A DNA stretch of 64,000 nt from Hyphomicrobiaceae bacterium (GCA_021324465.1 JAJPJB010000016.1:25134-89133), one strand, 5' to 3'; shown: positions 8,055 to 17,246, counted from the stretch's first letter. Made by a program: numbers and translations. The notes: a model not told the origin generated them from the letters alone.

Positions 8055-9518
8055 ATGACCGGCTGGGTCATTTTGGTCGACCAGCCGCGCGATTTGCCTA
8101 ACGCCGAGACCCCGCACAAGGTCATCACCACCAGCGAATATCTGGCCCGGCCGCGCCTGTTCGAGACCGGCCGGCCGAAGCTTGTCAATCTTGCCCGCTC
8201 CTATGCCTACCAGTCGAAAGGCTACTACGCCTCGCTCCTTGCCGAGGCGCGCGGCCATCGCGTCGTGCCTACCGTCGAGACCATGCTGGAACTGCGCGAG
8301 CAAAAACTCTACGAATATGCCCTGCCCGATCTCGAGGAAGAATTGAACCGTTGTGCGCGACGCACCGATTTTCAGCCGGACCGCGAGTTCAGGCTTCTGG
8401 TCTGTTTCGGGATTGCGCGCGACGAACGGTTCGAACCGTTCGGCCGCCTGTTGTTCGACACGTTCCGCTGCCCGGCGCTCGAGGTGATTGTCGACGCCGG
8501 CGGCACGTGGCTCGCGATCGAACGCATCCGGCCGCGCACCCTCATGCGGCTCGCCAACGGCGAGGCCGAGTTTTTCCGCGAAGCGCTGCACCACCACACC
8601 AAGCGCGAATGGCGTGATCCCAAGGCCCGCTCGATCGCCAAATATGATCTCGCGGTGCTGCTCGATCCCAACGAGAAGACCGCGCCATCATCGCCCGATT
8701 CGATCAAGCATTTCGCGCGCATCGCCGAAAGAATGTCGGTCGACGTCGAGCGCATCTCAAAGCGCCAGCTCGGCGAGCTTGCCGAGTTCGACGGATTGTT
8801 CATCCGCGAGACCACCTCGATCGACAATCACACCTATCGCTTCGCGCGGCGCGCCTGGCAGGAAGGCATGCCGGTGATCGACGATCCGATCTCGATGATC
8901 CGCTGCACCAACAAGGTGTTCCTGATGGAGCTGTTGCAGCAGAACCAAGTACCGATGCCGCCGACTGTGATCATCGGCGAAGACACCGACCTCACGAAAG
9001 CCATCGACGCGCTCGGCCTGCCGCTGGTCGTAAAAATTCCGGACGGCTCGTTCTCGCGTGGCGTGCATAAGGTGGACTCGCTTCCCGAGTTCAAGCGCAT
9101 TTGCGAGGAATTATTCGAGGAAACCGATCTGCTGCTCGCGCAGAAATTCCTGCCGACCGATTTCGACTGGCGCGTCGGCGTGCTGGCCGGCGAGCCGCTC
9201 TTCGTCTGCCAGTACCGCATGGCGCGCGGCCATTGGCAGGTGGTGAAATATCGGCCCGATGGCTCCTGCCGCGAAGGCGGCTTCCGCGCTTTCGATCTCG
9301 ACCAGGCGCCGGCCGAGGTGATCGACATTGCCGTGCGCGCGGCGCGGCCGATCGGCGAAGGCTTTTACGGCGTCGACCTCAAACAAACCGACAGCGGCAT
9401 TGTCGTGATGGAGGTCAACGACAATCCGAGCCTCGAGCATGGCATCGAGGACGTCGCTGGCAAAGACGAGATCTGGCGCCGCCTGCTGCGCTGGTTCATC
9501 GATCGGTTCGAACAATAA
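8055..9518 (+). CDS. RimK family ATP-grasp ligase
   Basis: A 487-residue protein starting at ATG 8055, with an AAAGGAA ribosome binding site about eight bases upstream. The N-terminal ~250 residues form a RimK-N-like region (WVILVDQPRDLPN...). The C-terminal half is an ATP-grasp domain: VPMPPTVIIGE, LPLVVKIPDGSFSRGVHKV (ATP-binding lysine and flexible loop), DWRVGVLAGEPLF, and the metal-binding MEVNDNPSLEHGIED. RimK-family enzymes add amino acids such as glutamate to peptides or proteins. The substrate of this longer subfamily is not known to me. It is grouped with the GNAT gene upstream. Confidence 0.88.
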   Translation: MTGWVILVDQPRDLPNAETPHKVITTSEYLARPRLFETGRPKLVNLARSYAYQSKGYYASLLAEARGHRVVPTVETMLELREQKLYEYALPDLEEELNRCARRTDFQPDREFRLLVCFGIARDERFEPFGRLLFDTFRCPALEVIVDAGGTWLAIERIRPRTLMRLANGEAEFFREALHHHTKREWRDPKARSIAKYDLAVLLDPNEKTAPSSPDSIKHFARIAERMSVDVERISKRQLGELAEFDGLFIRETTSIDNHTYRFARRAWQEGMPVIDDPISMIRCTNKVFLMELLQQNQVPMPPTVIIGEDTDLTKAIDALGLPLVVKIPDGSFSRGVHKVDSLPEFKRICEELFEETDLLLAQKFLPTDFDWRVGVLAGEPLFVCQYRMARGHWQVVKYRPDGSCREGGFRAFDLDQAPAEVIDIAVRAARPIGEGFYGVDLKQTDSGIVVMEVNDNPSLEHGIEDVAGKDEIWRRLLRWFIDRFEQ

Positions 9519-9535
9519 ATCCATGTAGTCCGCCC

Positions 9536-9604
9536 GCTCGTCCGCGCGAAAGCGGGAACCAAGAGCTGGATTGCCGCTTGCGCGCGCTTGTGCGGGAATG
9601 AGCG
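9536..9604. repeat. Degraded REP-like element between rimK-like gene and tsaD
   Basis: CTCGTCCGCGCGAAAGCGGGAACC, then GCTGGATTGCCGCTTGCGCGC...GTGCGGGAATGAGC. It shares both half-sites with the element at 934-1008. It fills the convergent gap between two genes and may act as a transcription or mRNA boundary. Confidence 0.6.
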
Positions 9605-9619
9605 GAGATTTTTCCGCCT

Positions 9620-10681
9620 CTATTGCGCAGCCGCCTTATCGCCCTCCTTCGCCACCTGCGCCAGCGGCCAGCGCGCGTGCGGCGCGACGTCGAGCGGATC
9701 GGTCAGCCCCAGCGCAAGCCGCTCGGCGCCGGCCCAGGCGATCATGGCGCCATTGTCGGTGCACAGGGCCGGCGGCGGCGCCACCAGCTCGCTGCCGACT
9801 TCGAAGGCGACCCGGTGCAGCACTTTCCGGATCGCCTGGTTGGCAGCGACGCCGCCGGCGCAGACCAGCGCCTTGGGCGCACCGATGCGCAGCCGAAACA
9901 TGCGCAGACCCGAGCGCAGGCGGTCTCTGACCACATCGACGATCGCTTGCTGAAACGATGCGCAGAGATCGGCAACATCCTGGTCGCTCAGGGGCGCAAT
10001 CTTCTCCGCCTCCAGGCGCAATGCCGTCTTCAGCCCCGACAAGGAAAAATCGGCATCGCGCCGGCCGCTCATCGGCCGCGGCAGCGCAAAGCGCTGCGCA
10101 TCGCCCTTCGCGGCCTCCTTCTCGACCAGCGGCCCGCCCGGATAGCCGAGCCCAAGCAGTTTCGCGGTCTTGTCGAAGCCCTCGCCGATCGCGTCATCAA
10201 CCGTGCCGCCGAGCCGCAGATAATCCCCGACGCCGCGCACGGCGAGGATTTGCGTGTGTCCGCCGGAGGCGAGAAACAAGCAATAGGGAAATTCCGTCGC
10301 GTCGGTGAGCCGCGCCGTCAGCGCATGCGCCTCGAGATGATTGACAGCGATGAGCGGCTTCTCGTGGGCGAGCGCGATGGCCTTGGCGGTGGTGAGTCCG
10401 ACAATGACGCCGCCGATCAGGCCGGGCCCGGCGGCGGCAGCGATGCCGTCGAGCGCGGCGAAGGACGCCTTCGCCTCCTCCATCGCTTTGGCTATGATGC
10501 GGTCGAGCGCTTCGACATGGGCGCGGGCGGCAATCTCCGGCACCACGCCGCCAAACTCGGCATGCTCGCCGATCTGCGACAATACGACGTTGGACAGAAT
10601 CCGCCCCTTGCCGTCGGCGCCGCGCTCGACCACGGCGGCCGCCGTTTCATCGCATGTGGTTTCGATGCCGAGAACAATCAT
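9620..10681 (-). CDS. tsaD: tRNA N6-adenosine threonylcarbamoyltransferase TsaD
   Basis: A 353-residue TsaD/Kae1/Gcp protein starting at ATG 10681. It begins [18 protein letters not shown], and the metal-binding histidines lie in NHLEAHAL (H115, H119). [30 protein letters not shown] and the later CAGGVAAN are family hallmarks. With TsaB, TsaE and TsaC it makes t6A37 in ANN-decoding tRNAs. The start lies only 20 bases from that of the divergent hemC, so the promoters of both genes must sit inside or overlap each other's coding ends. Confidence 0.96.
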   Translation of the reverse strand: MIVLGIETTCDETAAAVVERGADGKGRILSNVVLSQIGEHAEFGGVVPEIAARAHVEALDRIIAKAMEEAKASFAALDGIAAAAGPGLIGGVIVGLTTAKAIALAHEKPLIAVNHLEAHALTARLTDATEFPYCLFLASGGHTQILAVRGVGDYLRLGGTVDDAIGEGFDKTAKLLGLGYPGGPLVEKEAAKGDAQRFALPRPMSGRRDADFSLSGLKTALRLEAEKIAPLSDQDVADLCASFQQAIVDVVRDRLRSGLRMFRLRIGAPKALVCAGGVAANQAIRKVLHRVAFEVGSELVAPPPALCTDNGAMIAWAGAERLALGLTDPLDVAPHARWPLAQVAKEGDKAAAQ

Positions 10682-10701
10682 CGGTGTATTATATGGGTGG
10701 C

Positions 10702-11643
10702 ATGACAGGACAGTCAGCAAGCAGCCCCTTATTGCGCATCGGCTCACGCGGGTCACCCCTGGCGCTGGTGCAGGCGCGCGCCGTGCAGGAGCGCCTTGCC
10801 AAGGCGGGCGGCCTCGACCCGGCGCGGATCGAGATCGTGGTGATCCGCACCATCGGCGATAAGATTCAGGATCGGCCGCTCGCACAAGCCGGCGGCAAAG
10901 GCCTGTTCACCAAGGAGATCGAGGAGGCGCTGCTCGAAGGCGTGATCGATCTTGCCGTGCATTCGTCGAAGGACATGGCGACGGTTTTGCCGGCGGGCCT
11001 CGTGCTTTCGGCCTTCCTGCCGCGCGAGGATCCGCGCGATGCGTTTATCGGCCGGCGCGCCAAGACATTGTACGATTTGCCCGCTGGCGCCGTCCTCGGC
11101 ACGGCCTCGTTGCGGCGGCAGGCGTTGGCCCGGCATTGGCGGCCGGATCTGAAGGTCGTGCCGCTGCGCGGCAATGTCGAGACGCGCCTGCGCAAGCTGG
11201 AGAGCGGCGAATGCGACGCGACCATCCTCGCGCTCGCTGGCTTGAAGCGGCTTACCCTTCTCGACGTGGCGACGTCCATTCTCGACATCGATGAATTTGT
11301 TCCGGCGGTCGGGCAAGGCGCGATCGGCATTGAGACGCGCGAGGACGATACTACGACGCGCACGCTGGCGGCCGCGATCAATGATGCCGACACCGCCACC
11401 GCGCTCGCCGCCGAGCGCGCCTTTCTTGCCGTGCTTGAGGGCTCTTGTCGCACGCCGATTGCCGGCCATGCGCGCGTCGATGGCGAGCGCGTTCGCTTGC
11501 GCGGCTTGATCGCGAAGACCGATGGCAGCGCAGTTCTCGACGTTTGGCGCCAGGACAACCGCGACGAAGCGGCCAGGCTCGGCGCCGAGGCAGGCCGTGA
11601 TCTGAAAGCGCGCGCCGGCACGGATTTTTTCGTCGGAGGCTGA
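10702..11643 (+). CDS. hemC: Hydroxymethylbilane synthase (porphobilinogen deaminase)
   Basis: A 313-residue HemC. It starts at ATG 10702, with ATG 10693 as an in-frame alternative. Motifs: [42 protein letters not shown], and the dipyrromethane cofactor attachment site EGSCRTP with Cys249. It polymerises four porphobilinogen units to hydroxymethylbilane in the cytoplasm. It is the first gene of a heme-synthesis run, three bases before hemD. Nothing is missing compared with the family. Confidence 0.96.
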   Translation: MTGQSASSPLLRIGSRGSPLALVQARAVQERLAKAGGLDPARIEIVVIRTIGDKIQDRPLAQAGGKGLFTKEIEEALLEGVIDLAVHSSKDMATVLPAGLVLSAFLPREDPRDAFIGRRAKTLYDLPAGAVLGTASLRRQALARHWRPDLKVVPLRGNVETRLRKLESGECDATILALAGLKRLTLLDVATSILDIDEFVPAVGQGAIGIETREDDTTTRTLAAAINDADTATALAAERAFLAVLEGSCRTPIAGHARVDGERVRLRGLIAKTDGSAVLDVWRQDNRDEAARLGAEAGRDLKARAGTDFFVGG

Positions 11644-11646
11644 ACC

Positions 11647-12354
11647 GTGCGCATTCTGCTGACGCGACCTGCAGGCGACGCGCAGCGCACAGCGGCCGCG
11701 TTGCGCGCGCGCGGTCACGAGGCGATCGTGGCGCCGTTGCTCGATATCGAGATAATCGCTGACGCCGAATTGGGTGCCGGCCCTTGGTCGGCGGTCCTGG
11801 TGACAAGTGCGAACGCAGTGCGTGCGATCGGCGATCATCGGCAACGCGGCGCATTGCAGCAAACGCCTGTCTTCACGGTGGGCGATCGCACGGCGCAGGC
11901 GATGCGCGACGTCGGCTTTAGTGACGTGACCTCCGCGGGCGGCAGTGTGAGCGATCTCGCCAAGCTCGTGGCGGCGCGCTTCAAGCCGCCGGCGCGGCTG
12001 CTTTACCTTGCCGGCGAACAGCGTTCCGGCGATCTCGCGGGCGTGCTGCGCGCGCAGAATTTCGTTGTGCAAACGGCGTTGGTATATCGCGCAGTCGTCC
12101 TCGAAACGCTGCCAAAGCTCGCCGGCGATGCCCTATCGACGGGACTTGATGCCGTCCTGCATTTTTCGCGCCGCAGCGCCGAAGCCTATGTGAATGCGGC
12201 GCGCAATGCCGGGCTGTTCAACGCCGCCCTGGTCGGACCCGCCCATTTTTGTCTATCCGACCGGGTCGCCGAGCCGCTGCGCCATGCCAATGCCGCCAAT
12301 ATCCAGATTGCAGCGCGGCCGGACGAAGCCGCATTGATCGCGCTTTGTGGCTGA
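11647..12354 (+). CDS. hemD: Uroporphyrinogen-III synthase
   Basis: A 235-residue protein with a GTG start at 11647, only three bases after the hemC stop. It begins MRILLTRPAGDAQRTAAALRARGH, the classic HemD opening, and has the two-domain architecture with LVTSANAVRAI and LHFSRRSAEAYV segments. It cyclises hydroxymethylbilane to uroporphyrinogen III. HemD sequences are poorly conserved, so the position behind hemC is important support. Confidence 0.92.
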   Translation: MRILLTRPAGDAQRTAAALRARGHEAIVAPLLDIEIIADAELGAGPWSAVLVTSANAVRAIGDHRQRGALQQTPVFTVGDRTAQAMRDVGFSDVTSAGGSVSDLAKLVAARFKPPARLLYLAGEQRSGDLAGVLRAQNFVVQTALVYRAVVLETLPKLAGDALSTGLDAVLHFSRRSAEAYVNAARNAGLFNAALVGPAHFCLSDRVAEPLRHANAANIQIAARPDEAALIALCG

Positions 12355-12453
12355 TTAAGCCTTATTCCACTGTCTTTGCCGACTATCCGACATGTTGCCG
12401 CTGTGCCGGCGCCGTACTATGCCGGAGACCAGAACAGGATCCGCAAAGTGGAG

Positions 12454-12479
12454 ACCGGTTTTCCGAGGAGATCATGCTC
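12454..12479. repeat. Short intergenic repeat, type CCGGTTTTCCGA...GATCATGCTC
   Basis: ACCGGTTTTCCGAGG, then AGATCATGCTC, in the 158-base gap between hemD and the mitofilin-like gene. Related copies lie at 27739-27766, and in reverse orientation at 31130-31153 and 32931-32946. I know of similar 'AACCGGTTTTCGGAT..ATCATGC' strings scattered through Bradyrhizobium-type genomes. Function unknown. Confidence 0.55.
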
Positions 12480-12512
12480 CATCAAAACGCTTGAGCCGGC
12501 TTCAGGAACACC

Positions 12513-13733
12513 ATGACGGGCGAGTCAGACAGCACATCGGGCCGGCGGCCGCCGACGATCGAGCTTAAGGCGACCGAGGTCGAAGAGCCGAAGGCCGACA
12601 CCGCGCGCCCGCGCGAGGAGGCGACGGCAGGCAGGTCCAGTGCCGAGACCGGAGAGCAAGCGGCCGCGGCGCAAGCGCGCGCAGAGCCAAAAGCGGCGGC
12701 GCGATCGCGAGGCCGCCTGCTGTTCCACGGCATGAGCGCGGCGATCGGAGCGATCGTCGCCGCCGTCGTGCTTGTCGGCCTTTGGCTCGCCAGCTTTACC
12801 CTTGCGCGCAACGTTATCACGTCGCCGCCGCCGAAAGGCGCGGCGACCGACGCCGCCAGTGCCGAACTCTCCGCGCGGCTCGACAGGATTGAGCGCGCCA
12901 TCCAGGCGCAACGGCCCGAAACAGTGCCGCCGGAGCTGGCCAGGCGAATAACGGCGCAGGACGCGCAGACCAGAGCGCTCAACGATACGCTGAATGCGTT
13001 GAATCGGCGGCTCGACGCCATCGCCGCCAATGCGCAGACGGCGCAGAACCAAGCCGCCGCCGCAATATCGGCGGCGGATGCGGTAAAAAGCGCCGGCCAA
13101 AGCAATGCGCAGCGCAGCGACATTGATGCGCTGGTTAGCCGGATCGCGGCGGTGGAAAGCGCGGTCAAGACGCTGTCCGACGCGGTGGCGCATCCGACAG
13201 CCAGTCCCGATCCGGCGGCGCGCCTGACCATTGCCGCGCAAGCGCTGCGCGGTGCGCTCGAACGCGGCGCGGCTTATGACCCTGAATTGAAAGCCGTGCA
13301 GGCGCTCGGCGCCGATCACGATGCAACAGCTGCGCTCGCGCCCTTTGCCGCGACCGGACTGCCGCAAGCCGATACGCTGGCGCACGAGCTCGGCCGCCTG
13401 GTGCCGGCCTTGCAGCAGGCCACCCAACCGGCGTCCACCGACCACAGCTTCCTCGGCCGCCTGCAGGCCACTGCGAAAAAACTCGTGCGTATCACGCCGG
13501 TCGACGCACCGCCGGGCAATGATCCAACCTCTGTCATCACCCGGATCAGCGTCGATGCGGAGCGCGGCGATATTCCAGCTGCGCTTAAGGACGTGGCCGC
13601 ACTGCCCGAAGCTGCAAAGTCGCTGACTGCCGATTGGGTCAAGAAAGCGCAGGCGCGCGAGGCCGCGCTGGCGGCGAGCCGGAAAATCGCGCTGGATGCG
13701 CTCGCTGCCTTGAGCGACCCGGCCGCGCAATGA
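12513..13733 (+). CDS. Mitofilin-like inner-membrane protein (COG4223, alphaproteobacterial Mic60)
   Basis: A 406-residue protein. Residues 1-70 are acidic/charged and disordered. One transmembrane helix spans about residues 74-97 (MSAAIGAIVAAVVLVGLWLA). A coiled-coil-like region follows (LSARLDRIERAIQAQ, LNDTLNALNRRLDAIAANAQ), and the C-terminal ~170 residues resemble a mitofilin signature (RGALERGAAYDPELKAVQAL). Family knowledge: alphaproteobacterial Mic60 homologues are encoded in the heme operon beside hemY and shape intracytoplasmic membranes. The position between hemD and hemY fits that exactly. Its TGA overlaps the hemY ATG. Confidence 0.85.
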   Translation: MTGESDSTSGRRPPTIELKATEVEEPKADTARPREEATAGRSSAETGEQAAAAQARAEPKAAARSRGRLLFHGMSAAIGAIVAAVVLVGLWLASFTLARNVITSPPPKGAATDAASAELSARLDRIERAIQAQRPETVPPELARRITAQDAQTRALNDTLNALNRRLDAIAANAQTAQNQAAAAISAADAVKSAGQSNAQRSDIDALVSRIAAVESAVKTLSDAVAHPTASPDPAARLTIAAQALRGALERGAAYDPELKAVQALGADHDATAALAPFAATGLPQADTLAHELGRLVPALQQATQPASTDHSFLGRLQATAKKLVRITPVDAPPGNDPTSVITRISVDAERGDIPAALKDVAALPEAAKSLTADWVKKAQAREAALAASRKIALDALAALSDPAAQ

Positions 13734-15325
13734 TCCGCGTCATCGTTTTTCTCATCATCGTCGGCGCACTCGCGCTCGGTGTCGCGTGGCTCGCCGATCG
13801 ACCGGGCGACGTCGTCATCACCTGGCAGGGGCTGCGCATCGAGACTTCGTTGATGGTGCTGGGCGCGGCGCTGCTTGCCGCGGTGGTTGCTCTGTTAATT
13901 GTCTTCAGCCTTGTCCGCGCAATCGTGCGCTCGCCATTTGCGCTTTCGCGCATGCTGCGCCGGCGGCGCGGCGTGCACGCTTACCAGGCGATCTCGAACG
14001 GCCTGATCGCCGTCGGCGCCGGCGACATCGCCGCCGCGAACAGATTCGCGGCGCGTGTGAATCGGATCGCGCCCGGCGAGCCGCTGGCGCTCTTGCTCCG
14101 CGCCCAGGCGGCGCAGCTCTCCGGCGATCGCGAAGCCGCCGAACGCGTGTTCCGCGACATGGCGAGCCGCGAGGACACCAAGGCGCTCGGCCTGCACGGC
14201 CTCTTCATCGAGGCGCGACGCCGCGACGATGCCGCGAGCGCGCGCGCGCTCGCCGAGGAAGCCGCGCGCACGGCGCCGTCTTTGGGGTGGGCCAACCGCG
14301 CGGTGCTCGAGTTCCGCTGCGCCGCCGGCGATTGGGGCGGAGCCCTGGCGCTGCTCGATGGCAGCAGGAACACGCTCGACAGAGCCAGCTTCCGCCGCCA
14401 GCGCGCGGTGCTGCTCACCGCTCAGGCACTGGCGCTCGAAAATACCGACCGCGATAGCGCCAAGGACCTGGCGCTCGAAGCGCAAAAACTTGCGCCGACG
14501 CTGGTGCCGGCGGCGGTTCTCGCCGCGCGCCTGCTGGCTGAAAGCGGTTCGCCGCGTCAGGCGAGCCGCATCATCGACAGAGCCTGGCGCGCCAATCCGC
14601 ATCCTGAATTGGCGCAAGCCTATGCCGAGCTTCGCTATGGCGACGCCGCGCGCGATCGCCTCAGGCGTATCGAAAGCCTGGCCAAGCAGGCGCCCGGCAA
14701 TATCGAAGGCGCGCTCGCGGTGGCGCGCGCGGCGATCGACGCGCAGGAATTCGGCAAAGCCCGCGCCGCGCTCGCGCCTTATCTCGAGGCGCCGACCAAG
14801 CGCGTGTGTTTGCTGACGGCGAGGCTCGAGCGCGCCGAGCGCAACGACGAAGGCCGCGCCCGCGAATGGACCGCGCGTGCCGTGAATGCCGCGCCCGATC
14901 CGGCCTGGACGGCCGATGGCTATGTCTCCGATCACTGGCTGCCGGTCTCTCCGGTCACCGGACGGATCGACGCTTTCGAATGGCGCGTGCCGCTTTCGGG
15001 CGTGCTGACTGCGCCCGTGATCGAGCCTGAGCTGGACGCGGGCGGCACCATGGTCGCTGCGCCGCAGCCGCAGCCGGAAACTGCAGCGCCTGCCGGCGCT
15101 GCGAATGCCGCTGTGGCGCCTGCGCCCGCCGTGCCGCCGCAAGCCCAAGCGGAAACCGAATCCGAGCCGCTGCCGGAGACCAAGGTCGAGTCCAAGCCGG
15201 ACATTGATCCCGAGCCGATCATCCCGCTGGTCCACGCCCCGGACGATCCCGGGCCGGACGGCGTCGACGACAGCGAGCCGGCCCCGGCCGCCTCGGACCA
15301 CGGCTGGCGCAAGATTTTCGGCTAA
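13730..15325 (+). CDS. hemY: HemY-like heme biosynthesis membrane protein
   Basis: A 531-residue protein starting at ATG 13730, overlapping the previous stop by four bases. Two N-terminal hydrophobic segments (MIRVIVFLIIVGALALGVAW and LMVLGAALLAAVVALLIVF) flank a short loop, as in the HemY_N domain. A TPR-rich soluble part follows (around AANRFAARVNRIAPGEPLALLLRAQAAQLSGDREAAERVF), then a Pro/Glu-rich low-complexity tail. This is the E. coli-type HemY (TPR, unknown mechanism), not the protoporphyrinogen oxidase of Bacillus. The C-terminal Pro/Ala extension is common in Hyphomicrobiales. Confidence 0.88.
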   Translation: MIRVIVFLIIVGALALGVAWLADRPGDVVITWQGLRIETSLMVLGAALLAAVVALLIVFSLVRAIVRSPFALSRMLRRRRGVHAYQAISNGLIAVGAGDIAAANRFAARVNRIAPGEPLALLLRAQAAQLSGDREAAERVFRDMASREDTKALGLHGLFIEARRRDDAASARALAEEAARTAPSLGWANRAVLEFRCAAGDWGGALALLDGSRNTLDRASFRRQRAVLLTAQALALENTDRDSAKDLALEAQKLAPTLVPAAVLAARLLAESGSPRQASRIIDRAWRANPHPELAQAYAELRYGDAARDRLRRIESLAKQAPGNIEGALAVARAAIDAQEFGKARAALAPYLEAPTKRVCLLTARLERAERNDEGRAREWTARAVNAAPDPAWTADGYVSDHWLPVSPVTGRIDAFEWRVPLSGVLTAPVIEPELDAGGTMVAAPQPQPETAAPAGAANAAVAPAPAVPPQAQAETESEPLPETKVESKPDIDPEPIIPLVHAPDDPGPDGVDDSEPAPAASDHGWRKIFG

Positions 15326-15380
15326 CGCACCGCCACCGCGCGGGCATTGCGGCCTTGCCGCTTCGCCTGCATACTTGGCA

Positions 15381-15399
15381 TGAACTATAGTGCATAGGA
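15381..15399. promoter_or_regulatory. Putative BoxR operator upstream of boxR
   Basis: TGAACTATAGTGCATAGGA is an AT-rich site that matches the sequence at 17192-17210 in 15 of 19 positions. It overlaps the AGGA that likely serves as the boxR ribosome binding site, a position suited to autorepression. Assignment to BoxR is inferred from the company it keeps. Confidence 0.6.
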
Positions 15400-15407
15400 C
15401 CTTGCCG

Positions 15408-16352
15408 GTGCCCACCGCAAAGCCGAAGAGCCGCCCCAAGGCCGCGCCGCCCGCGCCGAGTGACCGCGCCGCCATGGCGGCGTTTCTTGCCCGCATCGGC
15501 AACGAAGTGCGGCGGCAGCGTGCCAAGCGCGGTATGACGCGCCGACAGCTTGCGCTGGCGTCCGAGACCTCCGAGCGTTATCTGGCGCAGATCGAAAGCG
15601 GCGCCGGCAATCCCTCCGCGAGCGTCTTGCGCGCGATTGCGCTTGCCTTTGACCTTCCCGCCGCGGCGTTGTTGCCGGATGTGGGTACAGACAGCGCAGC
15701 GCTCGCTCGCATTCTTGATCTGCTCGCGCAGGTGCCGGAAAGCGAGCTACCGCACATCGCCAAGCTGATCGAGGCGCGCATCGCGCGGCCGGGCCCGGCC
15801 GGACCCGAGCGGGCGCAGCGCATTGCCCTCGTCGGGTTGCGCGGCGCCGGCAAATCGACGCTCGGGCGCAGGCTGGCCGAGCACCTCGGCTGTCCGTTCA
15901 TCGAGCTCGATCGCGTCGTCGAGGAAGACTATGGCGCCCGTATTCCCGATCTGATCGAGATGGCCGGCACAGCGACGTTTCGGCGCCATGAGCGCAGCGC
16001 GCTTGAGCGTGTCATCGCCGCGCACGCGGCGGCGGTGATCACCACCGCCGGCGGCATTGTCGCCAGCCGCGAGACTTATGCATTGCTGCTCCGCCGCAGC
16101 CACACCATCTGGATCAAGGCGCGGCCGGACGATCACATGAGCCGGGTGATGGCGCAAGGTGACTTTCGGCCGATGGCGCAGAACCGCGCCGCGATGGCCG
16201 ATCTCGTCGCAATTCTTGACGCCCGCCGCGCCGATTATGCGCGCGCCGAAGCCGAGCTTGATACTTCAGGCGATACGATCGAGGCGAGCTTTGCCAAGCT
16301 GTTGCGCATTGTCACAAAGTTGATCGGGCCGCAGGCCAAGATGGATCGATGA
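15408..16352 (+). CDS. boxR: BoxR/BzdR-type regulator: HTH domain fused to shikimate-kinase-like domain
   Basis: About 314 residues from GTG 15408 (AGGA eight bases upstream; GTG 15390 is an in-frame alternative inside the operator). Residues about 25-90 are a HTH_3/XRE domain (VRRQRAKRGMTRRQLALASE, YLAQIESGAGNPSASVLRAIA). Residues about 140-310 are shikimate-kinase-like with Walker A GLRGAGKST, DLIEMAGTATFRRHE and ITTAGGIVAS. This fusion is the hallmark of BzdR/BoxR, repressors that respond to benzoyl-CoA. It heads the box genes, and its stop overlaps the next gene (ATGA). Confidence 0.92.
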   Translation: MPTAKPKSRPKAAPPAPSDRAAMAAFLARIGNEVRRQRAKRGMTRRQLALASETSERYLAQIESGAGNPSASVLRAIALAFDLPAAALLPDVGTDSAALARILDLLAQVPESELPHIAKLIEARIARPGPAGPERAQRIALVGLRGAGKSTLGRRLAEHLGCPFIELDRVVEEDYGARIPDLIEMAGTATFRRHERSALERVIAAHAAAVITTAGGIVASRETYALLLRRSHTIWIKARPDDHMSRVMAQGDFRPMAQNRAAMADLVAILDARRADYARAEAELDTSGDTIEASFAKLLRIVTKLIGPQAKMDR

Positions 16353-17194
16353 CAAGTCCGGCGATGCTTGCCGACCAAGGCTTTCTCGACATTGCGCCGT
16401 TGCGGCTCGAATACCGCATGATCGGGCCGCGGCCCGACACGGCGCCGACCATCGTCATGCTGCACGAGGGGCTCGGCAGCGTCGCGCTGTGGAATTCGTT
16501 TCCCGATGCGATCGCCAAAGCCACCGGCGCGGGCGTCTTTGCCTATTCGCGCGCCGGCTACGGCAAGTCGCCGCCGGGAAAAATGCCGCGCACGACTTCG
16601 TTCCTCGACGAGGAGGCGCGCGAAGTGTTGCCGCGCGTGCTCGCCGCGATCGGCTTTCGGCGCGGGCTTTTGCTCGGCCACAGCGACGGCGCTTCGATCG
16701 CGGCGATCTACGCCGGCAGCATCCAGGATCATCGCGTGCGCGGCCTCGTTCTGATCGCACCGCATTTCTTCACCGAGGAAAAGGGCCTCGCGGAGATCCG
16801 CCGCGCCGGCAAATCTTTCGCGACCGGCGCGCTGCGCGAGCGGTTGGCGCCCTGGCACGCCGATGTCGATGCCGCGTTCCGCTCCTGGAACGAGCCGTGG
16901 CTGCATCCGGATTTCGAGAAATGGGATATCACCGAGGCGCTCGGCTACATCCGTGTGCCGATCCTGGTCGTGCAGGGCGACGAGGATCAATACGGCACGC
17001 TGCGCCAAGTCGAGGTCGTGCAGGAAGAATGCTTTTGCCCGGTCGAGACCGCGATATTGCCCGGCATCCGCCACGTGCCCTATCGCGAAGCGCCGGACCT
17101 GACCCTTAAGACGGTCAGCGCGTTTATCAATCGCTTGCTGCGCGATCACCATGAGGCGGAGCTGCCGGCCAAATCCGGCATTGCCGCGTCATGA
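16349..17194 (+). CDS. Alpha/beta hydrolase of the box cluster
   Basis: A 281-residue alpha/beta-hydrolase, start ATG overlapping the boxR stop. Features: an oxyanion-loop region MLHEGLGSVALWNSF, nucleophile elbow LLGHSDGASIAAIYAG (GHSDG, Ser nucleophile), a later acid in VVQGDEDQYGT and a terminal histidine in PGIRHVPYREAP. Hydrolases of this type recur beside boxC and boxB; a thioesterase or ring-fission role has been suggested for some. The exact reaction here is unknown. Confidence 0.85.
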   Translation: MTSPAMLADQGFLDIAPLRLEYRMIGPRPDTAPTIVMLHEGLGSVALWNSFPDAIAKATGAGVFAYSRAGYGKSPPGKMPRTTSFLDEEAREVLPRVLAAIGFRRGLLLGHSDGASIAAIYAGSIQDHRVRGLVLIAPHFFTEEKGLAEIRRAGKSFATGALRERLAPWHADVDAAFRSWNEPWLHPDFEKWDITEALGYIRVPILVVQGDEDQYGTLRQVEVVQEECFCPVETAILPGIRHVPYREAPDLTLKTVSAFINRLLRDHHEAELPAKSGIAAS

Positions 17195-17246
17195 ATTATA
17201 ATGCATAATACGACAGATCGTGCGGTCGATATGCATTATAATACAA
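17192..17246. promoter_or_regulatory. Inverted AT-rich operator pair upstream of boxC
   Basis: ATTATAATGCAT at 17195-17206 and its exact reverse complement ATGCATTATAAT at 17231-17242 face each other, centre to centre 36 bases apart. A third, related copy precedes boxR. The AT-rich sites stand out in GC-rich DNA and lie 41-95 bases before the boxC start. They are probable BoxR binding sites at the boxC-boxB promoter; published BzdR/BoxR operators also contain TGCA cores (from memory). Confidence 0.7.

Noticed and set aside
13895..15526. 543-codon minus-strand frame
   Set aside because: Antisense of hemY, Arg/Gly-rich with no motifs; typical shadow in GC-rich DNA.
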